NCBI GenBank assembly: GCA_963921195.1
Contig: OY992536.1
Coordinates: 231,606,023 to 231,670,022, forward strand
Origin: Pegoplata infirma
Taxonomy: Eukaryota; Arthropoda; Insecta; Diptera; Anthomyiidae
Direction of reading: 5' to 3'
DNA length: 64,000 nt
In this document: in pieces, positions 49,401 to 59,584 of the stretch
Numbering within the stretch: position 1 is the first letter of the stretch
Layout of the letters: the number at the start of each line of letters is the position of its first letter
The notes under the pieces: model-generated
Seen by the model: only the letters and a program-made list of their open reading frames with translations
Database searches by the model: none
Told to the model about the DNA's origin: nothing
Program-made: the position numbers and the translations under genes

Positions 49401-52400
49401 TACTGAAGTTTGGCATATATGTTGGTCATTTACCTGGTCAGGTTGGTATTGCAAGGCAAGGGTGTTTTCCGAATTTACGAGATAAAAAACACGATAACTT
49501 TCGAAAGACAATAATAAGACTGCTGAAGCTTGACATCTTTGCCGTTCCCTAGGTCTGTTTGGTATTAAATTTCAGCTCAATCGGTCCAGTGGTTCAAAAG
49601 TTATAAGCAAAACCCTGAATTTCAGATTAGTTTCATCTTAAATGCCACGTGTTTAAACAAGTTTTAAAAGCATTGGTGGTAACTTAACAATGCTTTTTAA
49701 ACTTGTTTAGTTTTAAAGCACTGCTTTTTAAACTTTAAAGCAATGCTTTTTAAAGCATTGGTAACTTAAAAATAAGTGTTTCTTCACAATACAGCAGCAA
49801 GCAGCTGAGCAGCAAAATTTTTACATGTATTTTGTTGTTGCCGCAACAACAAAACACATGTAAAAATTTTGCTGCTCAGCTGCATGCTGCTGTATTGTGA
49901 AGAAACACTTACACTCAAAAAAAATTATACACTCAAAAAAAATTTTACACTCAAAAAAATTTTACACTCAAAAAAAAAATTTTATTTTTTATAAAAATGA
50001 CAATATTTTGTGTACACACGTACGTGCATTCACTCAGAAATATTTTTTAATTAAAAAACATTACACTCGAAAAAAATTTTACACTCAAAAAATAAAATTA
50101 GCATTTTTTTTTTTTTTTTAAATGACAAAAAAAATATTTTTTTACTCAAAATAAAATATTTCTAATCAAAATTGTTAATTTTTTCACGTTAAAAAATGTA
50201 CTATATCTGTAATATAAGGCAATTTTTTACGGGGTAAAAAGTGCAAGTTTTTTGCACTTTATAGGGCAGACATTTTTAGAAAAAAAACACGATATTCTTT
50301 ATAAGGGCTGACATTTTTATAGAAAAGAACACAAAAACATAATATTTGGGGCTAAATGCAAAAAAAAGACAAATTTTTTGTCAGAAGAGAAAACACCGTA
50401 AGTACTAATACGGAGTTCACACTAGAGAATTTGTACTCGTTTAAGCCACTTGTTTAAAAAAGTAAACAAAATCGTTCACACTACATTTTGCGCGTTTAAC
50501 TTTGAGTGTTTAACGTTTGTAAACAAACGCACATAACCTAATTCAGAAAAAAAATTGCAAAAATATTTCTAAAAACCTTTTAAACTTTGGCGGAAGACAA
50601 GATATTTAATTTTTTTATAACATTTACATAACACCACTACACGGAACACCTTTTTATTGACTCATTCCAAGTAATTAGGAAGATTTTTCTGTTTTTTGTT
50701 CCGGACCTGTCCGAAGCTGTTTGCATATTTATACTTCGATGGAAGGCAAAATTCACTATTAGTGCAGCTTTTCCAATATAATTATAAATAAAACACACAC
50801 TTTTTTCTGATTTTTCAGTAGTTTTTATTAGTTTTTTAAATATTTATAATTTCTCAATTTTCCAATGTTTTGCTAAGAAAATGGCAGACAGATACAGAAG
50901 CTGGCTGCTATGAAATCTTTTTTTTTTTGGCATAGAATAAAGAAAAATTAAAATGAAATATACCGAACCCTGCCTTTGAAATGTTTAGCGAAATGTTCAA
51001 CAGGGAAACAAGTCGAATTTGATTGTTTATATGGAGTTCACACTAGCGACCTTAAACAAGTTGTTTAACAAAACACCAGTAGCAGAATAAAAACGCAATG
51101 GACACAGAACAAAGACTTTTTTAAACATCTCACTCTTGAACACTTCAAAACAGCAAGTGTGAACGCCGTATTAGCTGAACAACCAAATGTATGGGGAAAC
51201 AAGTCAAATTTTGCTCGTTTAGCGCTTAAACACTCATGAGATGTTTAAAGTCGCTAGTGTGAACTCCGTATAAGACTAATGACCTAAACAAACCTTAGGG
51301 TATCTTTACAATACAGCAGCAAGCAGCAGACAGCAAAATTTCCACATGTATTTTGTTGTTGTGTTATGTATAAGAAATTTAGCTGTCTGCTGCTGTATTG
51401 TGAAGAGACACCTAATTAGAATGGTGTAAACAGACCGTTAACTTAAGCCTGAAATATACCTTTAACTTAAGCCTTTATGTCAAAATTTTTTAGAAAAGTT
51501 TAACTACCATAAATAACATTCAGAATGTATTAAATAACCGTCAAACCTGAATCAAATTAATGTGAGCTACCTATAGTGAGCGTCAAAAGAAAGTGTACAG
51601 GTCTAAAGTACATGTTATTCGTTAACGACAAAGTTGACAATAAAACCTCTTGTTATTATCAATCGACTAGGATTTAAAAAAAATGCTATAAATTAAATTT
51701 TCCAAGCTTTAATTTCAGCTTAATAGCGTCCAGATTGAGTAAATATTAAATGAGATACGAGGGTCGCGCTGGAAAAATTAAATTATTTGTAGACGATTTT
51801 TAGAAAATTTTAAAAAAATATTTCTAAGTTAATTTTTTCAAGTTCAAACATTAAGAATTAAAAAAAATAGTACAATAGTTTAAATTCAGTTATTAACTCA
51901 TTTTTCCAACGACCCAAACAAAAATCGAAATTTTTAGAATGCAGTAAAAAAATATGCATTTTTTTGAACTCCAATTCTTTTGACCACTAATTTTTTGTAA
52001 ACAAAGAAAATTTTTAATTATTTTCATATATCATCACAATACTGTGCTTAAATTAATAAACAATGAAATATTTTCTTTGTTTACAAAAAATTGGCGGTCA
52101 AAAGAATTGGAGGTCAAAAAAGTGCATATTTAAGCCTGGAAAATATCCTATTAGCATTTTTGCAAATGATAGTCGATTGTAAATAATAAGGAATTTTATT
52201 GCCAACTTTGTCGTTAACGAATTACATGTAATCTAGATGCATCTACATTATACCTGTACACTTTCTTTTGACACTCACTGTAAATCAAACGGACGTAAAA
52301 ATTTAATGTGTTCTTTTTTGTTTTTTTTTTACGTCTTGCGCGACGCAATTTGATTCTGGTTCGACCGTAATAATATTCTTAAGCAAATTTCTTGTTTAAA

Positions 52401-52653
52401 CACATAATTTAATATATTTTATGTTCTTTCTCTCCCCCCCCCCCATAATTTTTAGGATGATTTCGATGGCGACGATGAAGATGAAGAAAACTGTTACATT
52501 CCTCAAGAAGTGGTCTTAGAATATCAGTGCCAACGCGATAAGGTTCAACAACAACGTCTACAATTGCGTGAAACCTTACGTGAAAATTTCGCACGTCTTT
52601 GTATGGAACAGAGGCGTTTAGCGGCCACTACTACTTCTAATAATAAATTGTAA
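34465..52653 (+). CDS. GGNBP2: gametogenetin-binding protein 2 homologue (ZNF403 family), five exons
   Basis: Exons: 34465-34563, 43851-44417, 45245-45423, 47539-48793 and 52456-52653, all GT-AG and in phase, giving 765 residues (human about 697). The start MARLTYVYR parallels the vertebrate N-terminus MARL. Exon 2 carries the cysteine cluster CVQCVGCRRRVERLF (about residues 88-102) and the FCNGCRTK pair. Exons 3-4 give AYKILVGE, EKGYVAALY and RERHAKTLEIAQEEVLTC, all family hallmarks. A lysine-rich stretch (likely nuclear localisation), long acidic runs, Asn/Gln- and His-rich tracts and the conserved GSEVSCSDGFCNH follow. Exon 5 is the conserved acidic-to-basic tail ending in RENFARLC. In mammals the protein binds gametogenetin and acts in germ cells and placenta; molecular activity is unclear. 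Intron 1 is 9.3 kb and full of MITEs. AATAAA lies at 52654 and 52665. Confidence 0.94.
35600..36330. repeat. inverted and direct repeats with TTAACCCTCTAT motif, GGNBP2 intron 1
   Basis: TATTAACCCTCTATC near 35626 recurs near 35968. Both are followed by AAAGGGTTAAAATG-like sequence, with inverted relatives near 36290 (ATTTTAACCCATTAAAG). The layout resembles the palindrome in element X but the sequence differs. Non-coding. Confidence 0.55.
36462..37052. mobile_element. family-D MITE, full-length with a small insertion
   Basis: Ends CAAGGGAAGTCTCCCTG and AGGGAGACTTCCCTTG are inverted and flanked by TGA (36459-36461 and 37053-37055). About 190 bp near 36685-36878 are absent from the 45599 copy and look like a later insertion. 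Confidence 0.87.
37251..38300. mobile_element. 1.05 kb TA-flanked MITE, CAGTGAGCGTC ends
   Basis: Ends CAGTGAGCGTCAAAAGAAAG and CTTTCTTTTGACGCTCACAG are inverted and flanked by TA. The inverted similarity extends through GTTAACGACAAAGTTGAC to about 70 bp. TA target and CAGTG start fit the Tc1/mariner superfamily. No transposase ORF. Confidence 0.85.
38303..40065. other. GGNBP2 intron 1, decayed repeat DNA
   Basis: AT-rich with phrases shared elsewhere: GGTCGGTCWTACATTT near 38630 and 38790, and GCAACRRGTTAAYCGATTTT near 38912 and 59972. An AT-only palindromic patch of ATATAATTTTATATAATTA repeats occupies about 39670-39855. No exon is visible. Confidence 0.5.
40066..42718. repeat. 2.65 kb inverted-repeat element with nested insertions
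   Basis: The left arm (40066-40690) and right arm (41830-42718) are inverted copies, sharing ACACTTTGAAA, AATACCATGC and ATATTTGACCCCTG-type phrases. The right arm carries a later 233-bp MITE. The centre holds a second inverted pair built on CGAATATTCGGCC (40745 and ~41625), and between those a dispersed repeat ending GTGGAGGGTATAAAAAA near 41396. No coding capacity. Confidence 0.7.
42332..42564. mobile_element. 233-bp TA-flanked MITE with CCCAG ends
   Basis: CCCAGGAAAAATTTTTGG at the left and AAAATTTTGCTGGG at the right are flanked by TA (42330-42331 and 42565-42566). Removing it restores ATTGCTATAGAATAGC, which is what the opposite arm of the surrounding palindrome shows. Confidence 0.8.
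42720..43580. repeat. dispersed repeat joined to a truncated family-D MITE
   Basis: 42730-43080 repeats 40820-41150 (TTACTTTTGAAAAAAA, TTTGGTAAAAAAAATCCGCG, GAACCGATATCGCTCAAATG). At about 43085 the match stops and a family-D fragment, beginning at CATTTTTAGG with a G12 run, continues to its terminus at 43572. It is followed by AAGTGGAGGGTATAAAA, the normal end of the dispersed repeat. Confidence 0.7.
44452..45205. repeat. three-copy tandem repeat in GGNBP2 intron 2
   Basis: Units start near 44454, 44701 and 44961 with GGGTATTYACTT. Each contains GACCCTTGCAA, a T/A-rich stretch, TTGCAAGAAAAGATT and CAATTTTGCAAGACTAAAAT. The repeat fills most of the 827-bp intron. An inverted fragment lies at 63592-63650. 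Confidence 0.85.
45599..46196. mobile_element. family-D MITE, full-length copy
   Basis: 598 bp. Ends CAAGGGAAGTCTCCCTGG and AGGGAGACTTCCCTTG are inverted, flanked by TTA (45596-45598 and 46197-46199). The interior contains CGACGAAAAGTTGTGCATG and AAAGACCTTTCATTTGGTAT, as in the other copies. No ORF of note. Confidence 0.9.
46200..47538. other. rest of GGNBP2 intron 3
   Basis: AT-rich; a run of loosely repeated AATAGAAATC(T/C)ACGA words near 47300-47455 is the only structure seen. The acceptor CCCAACAG ends it. Confidence 0.5.
49190..49640. repeat. dispersed repeat starting TATACCCTCCACT, GGNBP2 intron 4
   Basis: It begins TATACCCTCCACTCTAGTGA and includes CATAAAGTATATATATTCAT, CGATGTCCGTCCGTCTGTC and ATCGGTCCAGTGGTTCAAAA. 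An inverted copy occupies about 41090-41390. ORFs here are incidental. Confidence 0.65.
49773..49911. mobile_element. family-C MITE, near-perfect 139-bp hairpin
   Basis: TAAGTGTTTCTTCACAATAC, then GCAGCAAGCAGC, is mirrored almost without mismatch to GAAGAAACACTTA, with a tiny loop near TTGCCGCAA. Related copies lie at 51297-51414 and 60244-60694. Confidence 0.8.
49912..50115. repeat. short ACACTCAAAAAA tandem repeat
   Basis: Four TTACACTCAAAAAAAAT-like units at 49912-49982 and two more near 50062-50095, abutting the family-C hairpin. Simple-sequence in nature. Confidence 0.6.
50409..51271. mobile_element. inverted-repeat element, GGAGTTCACACTAG ends
   Basis: ATACGGAGTTCACACTAG at 50409 is mirrored by CTAGTGTGAACTCCGTAT ending at 51271. 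A smaller copy with the same ends lies inside (about 51031-51170). A diverged copy is in DDB1 intron 5. Non-coding. Confidence 0.75.
51297..51414. mobile_element. family-C MITE, second copy
   Basis: Inverted ends around CTTTACAATACAGCAGCAAG and its complement ending TGTGAAGAGACAC. Shorter and more diverged than the 49773 copy. Confidence 0.7.
51574..52280. mobile_element. TA-flanked MITE, second copy of the CAGTGAGCGTC family
   Basis: 707 bp, with GTGAGCGTCAAAAGAAAGTG at the left and CTTTCTTTTGACACTCACTG at the right, TA on both sides. It is a shortened relative of the 37251-38300 element, in GGNBP2 intron 4, ending ~175 bp before exon 5. Confidence 0.82.
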
Positions 52654-53041
52654 AATAAAACATGAATAAAAACATTTTAAATGTTATTGCAATGCGCTTT
52701 TTAAATGTGTGTTGTCTTAAATGACATTTAACATGGAAAATACTTTTGGTGAAAAAGCAGAAAAAGAACATTATTATTATTATTGTACCCTACTCTCCCC
52801 CCAAATCATACAAACACATCAATCCATTTATACAAAAAAAAAAATAAGGAAAATCAAATGTTTTGATGATATGTTAAAATGATATTTTTTCGTTTGCAAA
52901 AGAAAATCATACTTATGAATTGATTGTTTTCTTTTATGTTAAAAAATATATACAAACTAAAGAAAAATTATTAAAAAAAATCAAATTTGTTGTTTTTAAT
53001 TTTTGTAATTTTAATCATACATATTTATTAAATTCTATATT
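52654..53041. terminator. convergent 3' ends of GGNBP2 and MED27
   Basis: Plus-strand AATAAA occurs at 52654-52659 and 52665-52670, just after the GGNBP2 stop. Minus-strand AATAAA at 53024-53029 lies 13 bp after the MED27 stop. The two transcripts therefore end tail to tail inside 390 bp. Confidence 0.7.
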
Positions 53042-55847
53042 TTAGCAATTTTTACATTCTTCATGAAAAGGTTCTAGTGTTCTTAAATCCCGCCAGGTTG
53101 GCGGTAATCCATTGGAAACATATTTTCCACATCTTTTACAAGGTTCCAAAAATAATTTACTGTAACTGTTTAACCAAGTCTGCAAATAAATATAACAAAT
53201 CAAACAATCATTTAACTAACCATATTAACAGCAAGAGATTTATATTTATACCATATAACTTTTGACCGCCAATTCTGGTAGTGTAGGTGAAAAGAAATGT
53301 AACATTGCCGAGTGTGTATGCTCTTGTACTTTGCGAAATACTTCATAGCGTGATTCAGTCCATAGATCTTCAATTTCTAATGGTTCATCGTACCCCTTCA
53401 CGGTTACCCATTCAATTAAGACACCTTTGCATATTATTGCCGCTTTCAAAACATGACTTATTGTGGCCTTTAAAATGAGAGAGATAGAAATATTAATAAT
53501 CATTTAAGTTAAACGGAATTTATTGATATATTTAAACACTTACAATGACTACAGCATTGGAGCTAAATGGACGACATACTTTGTAGGTGGTATTTGTATG
53601 AGTAATTTCGCTATTGAACAGATTATCGATAAATCTAAAATAAAAAAAGAAACGACGGCATTAAAAAATTTTAAGCAGAGACCAAATATAACAGTTATAT
53701 GGGACAAAACGCGTCAACGGTCCACACCAAAAAACCGATTTAGATATAATTTTGCCAAAATGTTAGGATAATAGCACTATGCATCATTTTGCAACTTAAA
53801 TATTTTGATACGCTTGAGACCAAAAAAAAAAAAACAAAGATACTGATAAGAGAAGAAAAACCCTAGCTGGGTTTGGTCTGTTTGACTAAGGTTTTTTTTT
53901 AAATTGGCGTTTAAAGTTTTAAGGACAGTTTACATGTTAACTACCCTTATCTACTATTTCCCAGTATTGGAGGATAGCAATTGTCAAATTCAAATAATTT
54001 TTCATACAAAATTATTTAAACCCGGCAAACCGTATCACCAATACTGGGAAATAGTAGATAAGGGTGGTCAAGGGTAGTTAACGTGTAAACTGCCCTTTAG
54101 GCTTAGAAAATAATTTTTGAAAACAGAACTCTTTTTGTAAAGCCTACATCTCGAAAACTGTTCAAGATTTTTCTTGAATGTCTTCGACAAAGTTGTAGCT
54201 CGTAAATTTCAGGGTATAGTCACCCGAAAGCCCGTTATGATGACGGCACGGCACACAAAAAAAAAACTACCACTGCCTTTGCAATGAAGGAAGTAAAGCA
54301 ATGATTTAAAGCTTCGTATGGACATGTTATCATGTCAAGTAAACCGGCAGACTCAGAAGGACTAATGGAGAAGTGAAGCGAATGCAAGTGATTCATTTAT
54401 ACACATAGCCTATCCTTTTTAAATGCCAACCTTGTCATCAGATTTCCAAAATATCCTCGATTTGATTCCAAATTAAAATTAAATTTTTTCTTTTCATTTT
54501 CTATTTACTTTTCATAGCAAAGTAAAAATACTTACTCTGGATCTGGATTATTGCAAGATGTGTATTGGACACGTCCGCGTTTCTGTGAATAGGTGTACGA
54601 TCTTCTTAGGTTGTTTAAATTCAAATTATTGAAAGCCAAAAGACTATGTTCATGAACCTGGAAAGAAAAGGCAAAGGCAAAAACACTAAAAATACATTTA
54701 AAAAAAAACTAATTGTACCTTATCAATCCATTTATAGCTATTAACCAATTGAGAATACATAGCCTGACGATCTTGTGTTATCTCTTGAGCCAAATATGTA
54801 GTATTACCCAAATAATAGGGTCCCAAAGGTATCTGCAAGCCATTGATAAGAGACTCTACTTCTCTAAAAAAAGACAAAAGCATAAAAAATTCTAAATTTA
54901 CATAAAAATGCTTTGCTAAATAAAGCTTTTCTGCGTAGCGGGCTTAGGGACTACAAACTCCATAGATTCCTTTAGCGAATTCGCTAAAGAAGCTTTTCTG
55001 CTCCAAAGGTTCGGCCAAAAAAATAGCACCAAAACTTTAACCCTTAATATCTTTGGTATCAGAAGAGTTAGAGATTCGAATGAAAGTCCAAATGAATGCT
55101 TAGGAGCTTATCTACACCTTTTTATGACCTCATATACGTAACATTTGTTTTAAAATCGCGTTTTGGCGCTTAACAGGTTAATGAAATTTTTCCAAGTATT
55201 TTTTTCAAGCTTTTGAATAATAATAATTTCATACAAATCGAATAAGTTCCTTTTAAGATAAACTTTTTAAATTTTAAGCCCCACCCACTCGAAAGAGGGC
55301 GTGACCTCTCCAAAGTAAGAAGTTCACGCGACTCAGGAAAGAATAGTTTATACCCAAAGTTTTAATATGCTGGGAGTCATTTCGGTATTCTGGTCCTATG
55401 CCTTTTTTAATCACGCGTACTCACGATCGCGTGAGTAAAAATAATTTTCACCCACGATATCTCATGAATCACGAAAAATTCGTGTCAAGAGCGCATCTCT
55501 ACTTAGGTGTAAAAAAAATACTATACTGAACATTATTGTAATTGAGTGTACGATTATACGGACATAGAGGGTCCCGACGTCTGTTACCTTTATTTTAGGG
55601 CTTTTAGTTCGCTTTAAAAAAACATTAGAATATTTAAGTCCTTTATTTGTAAATACCTTAATTGTTGATTTACATTTCCATAGTTTTCCTGAAATTCGAG
55701 TAAAAATTTTGTACGACTATCTTCCGACTGTTCAGCCACAGTGCTATCAGCTAGTTTTGCAGACCCATCTGCTAATTGTTCAAAACATTGTCGCACACTA
55801 GAACGTAGGGATTTAACAGCATTTAAAGTTGAATTAAGTTTTTCCAT
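53042..55847 (-). CDS. MED27: Mediator complex subunit 27 (MED27/Crsp34), six exons, complete
   Basis: Exons: 55657-55847, 54719-54863, 54536-54657, 53544-53634, 53252-53467 and 53042-53179. All are GT-AG and phases join, giving 300 residues, close to the usual size of fly MED27. The start MEKLNSTLNAVKSLRSSVRQ is the family N-terminus. LGNTTYLAQEITQDRQAMY and LVNSYKWIDKVHEHSLLAFN follow in the middle. The C-terminus, TWLNSYSKLFLEPCKRCGKY to PFHEECKNC, has two CxxC pairs that look like a small zinc-binding module. MED27 belongs to the upper tail/head interface of Mediator and links regulators to RNA polymerase II in the nucleus. Introns 2, 4 and 5 are under 80 bp; introns 1 and 3 are ~800-900 bp, and intron 3 holds a MITE. 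It is divergent from RtcA and convergent with GGNBP2. Confidence 0.96.
53921..54097. mobile_element. palindromic MITE in MED27 intron 3
   Basis: AAGGACAGTTTACATGTTAA is mirrored by TTAACGTGTAAACTGCCCTT, and TATCTACTATTTCCCAGTAT by its complement. A ~177-bp element. The target duplication is unclear. Confidence 0.75.
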
Positions 55848-56069
55848 TTTGTTACAAGATGTTTAGTTAAATAAAAAAACACAATTTATTAAAATTCCAA
55901 GTTTGCAAAAAAAATGTAAACAAAACGAACGCAGTTGTAAAATAATGTACTAAAATGAACGAGCACTGTTAAAGAACTGAGACCGGTTAAACTACCAATG
56001 CAATGTGAATTATCAATGTTGTTAGAAATTATATAGACGAACTGACTAATTGCAATTGTGAAAAAAAGA
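55848..56069. promoter_or_regulatory. shared divergent promoter of MED27 and RtcA
   Basis: Only 222 bp separate the two start codons, so both 5' UTRs and core promoters must overlap here. It is AT-rich and free of recognisable transposon sequence. No TATA box can be picked out safely, which would fit housekeeping-type promoters. Confidence 0.7.
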
Positions 56070-57149
56070 ATGTCTGAAAGCAATCTGTTGGAAATTGATG
56101 GTAAATATTTGGAAGGTGGTGGTCAAATCCTTCGTAATGCTTTAAGCTTTAGTTGCATTTTACGTCGCCCTATACGTATTTTTAACATAAGAGCTAATCG
56201 CCCTAATCCGGGCCTATCCAATCAACATTTGTTTGGTCTCAATCTATTGGCACAAATTACCGATGCTCAAGTAGCCGGCAATGTATTAAAATCTACTCAA
56301 GTAGATTTTAATCCGGGTAAAATTAAAGCTGGTAGTTATTTTGTAGATACCCGTACAGCTGCCAGTTTATCATTGGTTTTACAATGTGCTCTACCGGTTT
56401 TGATATTTGGAGAAGCTGCTTCTGAACTTAGTCTTGTAGGTGGTACGAATGTGGGTATGGCTCCACAAGTTGATTTTATGACTGAAGTTTTAAGACCTAA
56501 TTTAGAAAAATTTGGTGTTACCTTTGATTTTGATCTCATACAACGTGGTTATTATCCACGAGGAGGTGGCTTGTGTAAAGTTTCTGTTCCTTCTGTAAAA
56601 TCCATCAATTCTGCAACAATCACAGATTTTGGTCAATTACAAGAAATCGCCGGTTGGTGTTATGTAGCTGGACGTTTACCCCAACATTTGGCAGAAGATA
56701 TAAAAAAATCTGCCGAATACGAATTAAAATCATTGAGATGCCAACAGTGTCACTTGGAGGCATACAAAGAGTCTCAGGAAGTAGCTAAGGAAAACGGTTC
56801 GGGTTGTATATTAACAGCCACTACAACAACAAAGTGTATTTTAGGAACTGATAGCTTGGGTGAACGGAAGATAAATGCATCTGAACTGGGTTCTACACCA
56901 GCTAAACAACTAGTTGAACTTATCGAAAAACAAATATGCGTGGATCAACATGTTCAAGATCAGTTGATTATTTATATGGCTTTGGCTAAAGGTGATTCAC
57001 AAATTTTAACTGGTCCTCTAACGAACCATACTCTAACTGCCATTTATGTGGCTGAAAAAATGACTGGAGCCCGTTTTAAAGAAGAAAAAAAAGATTCTAA
57101 TAAGGTACTTCTGTCGTGTTCTGGTATTGGCCATTCAATAGACAAATAA
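56070..57149 (+). CDS. Rtca: RNA 3'-terminal phosphate cyclase (RtcA/RTCD1), intronless
   Basis: 359 residues, start MSESNLLEIDGKYLEGGGQI. The first in-frame ATG is at 56070; the frame is open slightly further upstream but without an ATG. RTC hallmarks run throughout: DGKYLEGGGQILRNALSFS near the N-terminus, RANRPNPGLSNQH, GGTNVGMAPQVDF, RRGG-like YYPRGGGLCKVSVP, and DQHVQDQLIIYMALAKG. The histidine in PLTNHTLTAIYVAEK (about residue 320) fits the position of the nucleotidyl-accepting histidine of E. coli RtcA. The enzyme uses ATP to turn a 3'-phosphate into a 2',3'-cyclic phosphate on RNA ends through an adenylylated-histidine intermediate. In flies and mammals it is linked to RNA repair, Xbp1 mRNA handling and axon regeneration. 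AATAAA overlaps the stop (57145) and recurs at 57156. The intronless frame is fully intact. Confidence 0.96.
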   Translation: MSESNLLEIDGKYLEGGGQILRNALSFSCILRRPIRIFNIRANRPNPGLSNQHLFGLNLLAQITDAQVAGNVLKSTQVDFNPGKIKAGSYFVDTRTAASLSLVLQCALPVLIFGEAASELSLVGGTNVGMAPQVDFMTEVLRPNLEKFGVTFDFDLIQRGYYPRGGGLCKVSVPSVKSINSATITDFGQLQEIAGWCYVAGRLPQHLAEDIKKSAEYELKSLRCQQCHLEAYKESQEVAKENGSGCILTATTTTKCILGTDSLGERKINASELGSTPAKQLVELIEKQICVDQHVQDQLIIYMALAKGDSQILTGPLTNHTLTAIYVAEKMTGARFKEEKKDSNKVLLSCSGIGHSIDK

Positions 57150-57199
57150 ATTTAAAATAAAACTGGGATAAATTAAGTTACATACCTGATGAATTCTAT

Positions 57200-59150
57200 C
57201 AACATACATATTGTCGGTGCGCCAACCAAAATTTTGTGAAGAGACTTAATTAACAGCTAAATTTGGTAAAAAGAAATATTGCTTTAAGAAATATTGCTTT
57301 AAAGCATCGCGAAAGTTCAAAATAAAGCTGTAAAGCTCTTCAAAAAATTTTGAAAAACACGGGAAGTATCTCAACCCTTATGAACCGATTTGCCTGAAAC
57401 TTGAAATATATATAAAAGAGACGATTTTAAGGTTGGCGTGTCTCGGCTTATCGGCCCTATCAGTGTTTCAAAATTGCATTGTCCTCTTATGAAACAATGT
57501 GGACCTTCGGGAAAATTTCGATAACTCCCGATTTAGCGGGAATATCCTCTAGAGCAAAAATACCACAAGAAAACAAAAAGTCTATTCCCAATAAGCCAAA
57601 TTGCTGGAATTCAAGTGTAAATCAAGCGTAATTCCAGTCATATTTTCAATTTTCAAGCCTTGAATTATACTTGAATTACACTGTAATTCAATAGCATATA
57701 CCAGCGAAACGGACACTTGAATTCAAGTCAAACAAAACATTGTAAAAACACTTGAATTCAAGTCCTGAATTACAGCGTAATTCCAGTCGAACCAAAGAAA
57801 ATTTTTTAAAAATTGCTTGAATATGGCTTGAATTACAGTTTAATTCAAGCCTAATTCCAGTTCATTTCAAGTCATATTCAAGCCCAATTCCAGTGTATTC
57901 TATCCAAATCAGCATCATTTTTAAACATTGAAAAAACCAACTTCTTTTTATTTTTTATTTATTATTTATTTGCACAATATATAAACTAAATATGTATTAA
58001 ATTTTAAACAAAAACAATAAATTTGCGCAGCCCCATCAACTAGTCTGGGCAAATCATCCTCGTCATCAGATATTTGAATTAAAATTTGGAGTTTCTCAAA
58101 AGAAAACCTAAAAAAATGTAATTTTGTTAATATTTTTTGTAAAACATATTGTATAGACTTAACTTACCATGAATTAAATGTATTTTTGCAAAATAATCCA
58201 GAATAATAAGCGTATTTTAGATTTTTTATAATTTGTTTAAAATATTTATTTTTTCTTCAACAAATAAAAATGTTGTTTATTAATGACAATTTTTTCAAAC
58301 TGTTTTGAAATAATACTACAACTTGTTGAACTGGAATTTGGCTTGAAATAATTGCTTGAATTCAAGTTAAATTCAAGTGATATTTCAAACACTTGAATTT
58401 TTAGTATTGTTGTGCTTATGGGGTTTTAACAAAAGTTTTATTTTAAATTTCAAATTTTCAATACAATTTTTAAAAGTCGATTTTAAAAACAAAAACAATG
58501 GCCCTTACCACAAGAAAACAAAAAGTCTATTTTAACAAAAGTTTTATTTTAAATTTCAAATTTTCAATACATTTTTTGAAAGTCGATTTTAAGGGGCATG
58601 TCACAGACTCAATTCCGTTCGGATTTGAAAAAAGTGGTTTACTCGTAAAACGTAAAGCAAATATTTTTTTTTGGAATGAAACCACTTTTTTGCAATTTAA
58701 TTCCACTTTGATTCTTGAAAGTGATTTCATTCCGAAAAAAATAATTGTTGTTTTGCGTTTTACGAGTAAACCACTTTTTTCAAATCCGAACGGAATTGAG
58801 TCTGTGACATGCCCCTAAAAACAAAAACAATTTGTATGGAAATAAAATTAAAAGCTTATTTTAAATTTATTTTATTTTCTTGTGGTAAAGCTGAATTTGT
58901 ATGGAAATAAAATTAAAACCTCATTTTAAATTTATTTTATTTTCTTGTGGTAAAGCTGATAGTTTCTTAAAAATAAATTGCTGAAAAATCCAAAAAACGA
59001 TTTTGTTCGCCATTTTTTTACCCATGTTTTGAACCCCTAAATCACCGATATGGCCGATAAGCCGAGACACCCCAACCTTAGAATTGTCTCCTTTATATTT
59101 TACGTTTCAAGCTAATCGGTTCTCGTTGGCGCACCGACGATATTTAAAGT
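57200..59150. repeat. large inverted repeat with nested palindromic elements
   Basis: TTGTCGGTGCGCCAAC near 57209 pairs with GTTGGCGCACCGACGAT near 59126. GGTGTCTCGGCTTATCGGCC-like blocks (57437 and, inverted, ~59050) pair further in. Between lie an AATTCAAG-rich block (57600-58400), CTTACCACAAGAAAAC palindromes and the MITE at 58593. No gene. Confidence 0.65.
58593..58815. mobile_element. 223-bp MITE, TAA target, ~60-bp terminal inverted repeats
   Basis: GGGGCATGTCACAGACTCAA starts the left end. The right end is its exact complement for about 60 bp. TAA flanks both sides (58590-58592 and 58816-58818). The TAA duplication and GGG start fit the PIF/Harbinger superfamily. Removing it rejoins CGATTTTAAAAACAAAAAC, the sequence of the neighbouring palindromic repeat. 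Confidence 0.88.
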
Positions 59151-59584
59151 TTGAAAATAAATAAAAAGAAAAACGATAAATTTAGAGTCTTACTCATTTG
59201 TTTACAATTTTTTAGAAGGAAAATCTTAAAGATCCCCAGAATTCTTTAGACTATAATTCAGAACGGAAAATTGAATTAAAAAAGGCTATACTCTATTTTA
59301 CTGGCATATCATTGATATATCTCGTCAAGCAGATTCCAACAAAAAAATCAAGGATCGGCGAGAAATATTTCGCGAGATATATCGCTTATAATTATTATAA
59401 CTATAACAAAAAAAAACCAAATACACCAGAAAAAAAAATTCCGCTTAACCTTGAACCTTAATAACATCGTTCCTAGAAGAGCTACGGGATCGAGAATGTT
59501 TCCAAATGAAAGCTAATTTCCTTGGATTTAATACTATGTAATAAAACTATGTTAATATAGATGCGTTTGTTTTAGATACATAGG

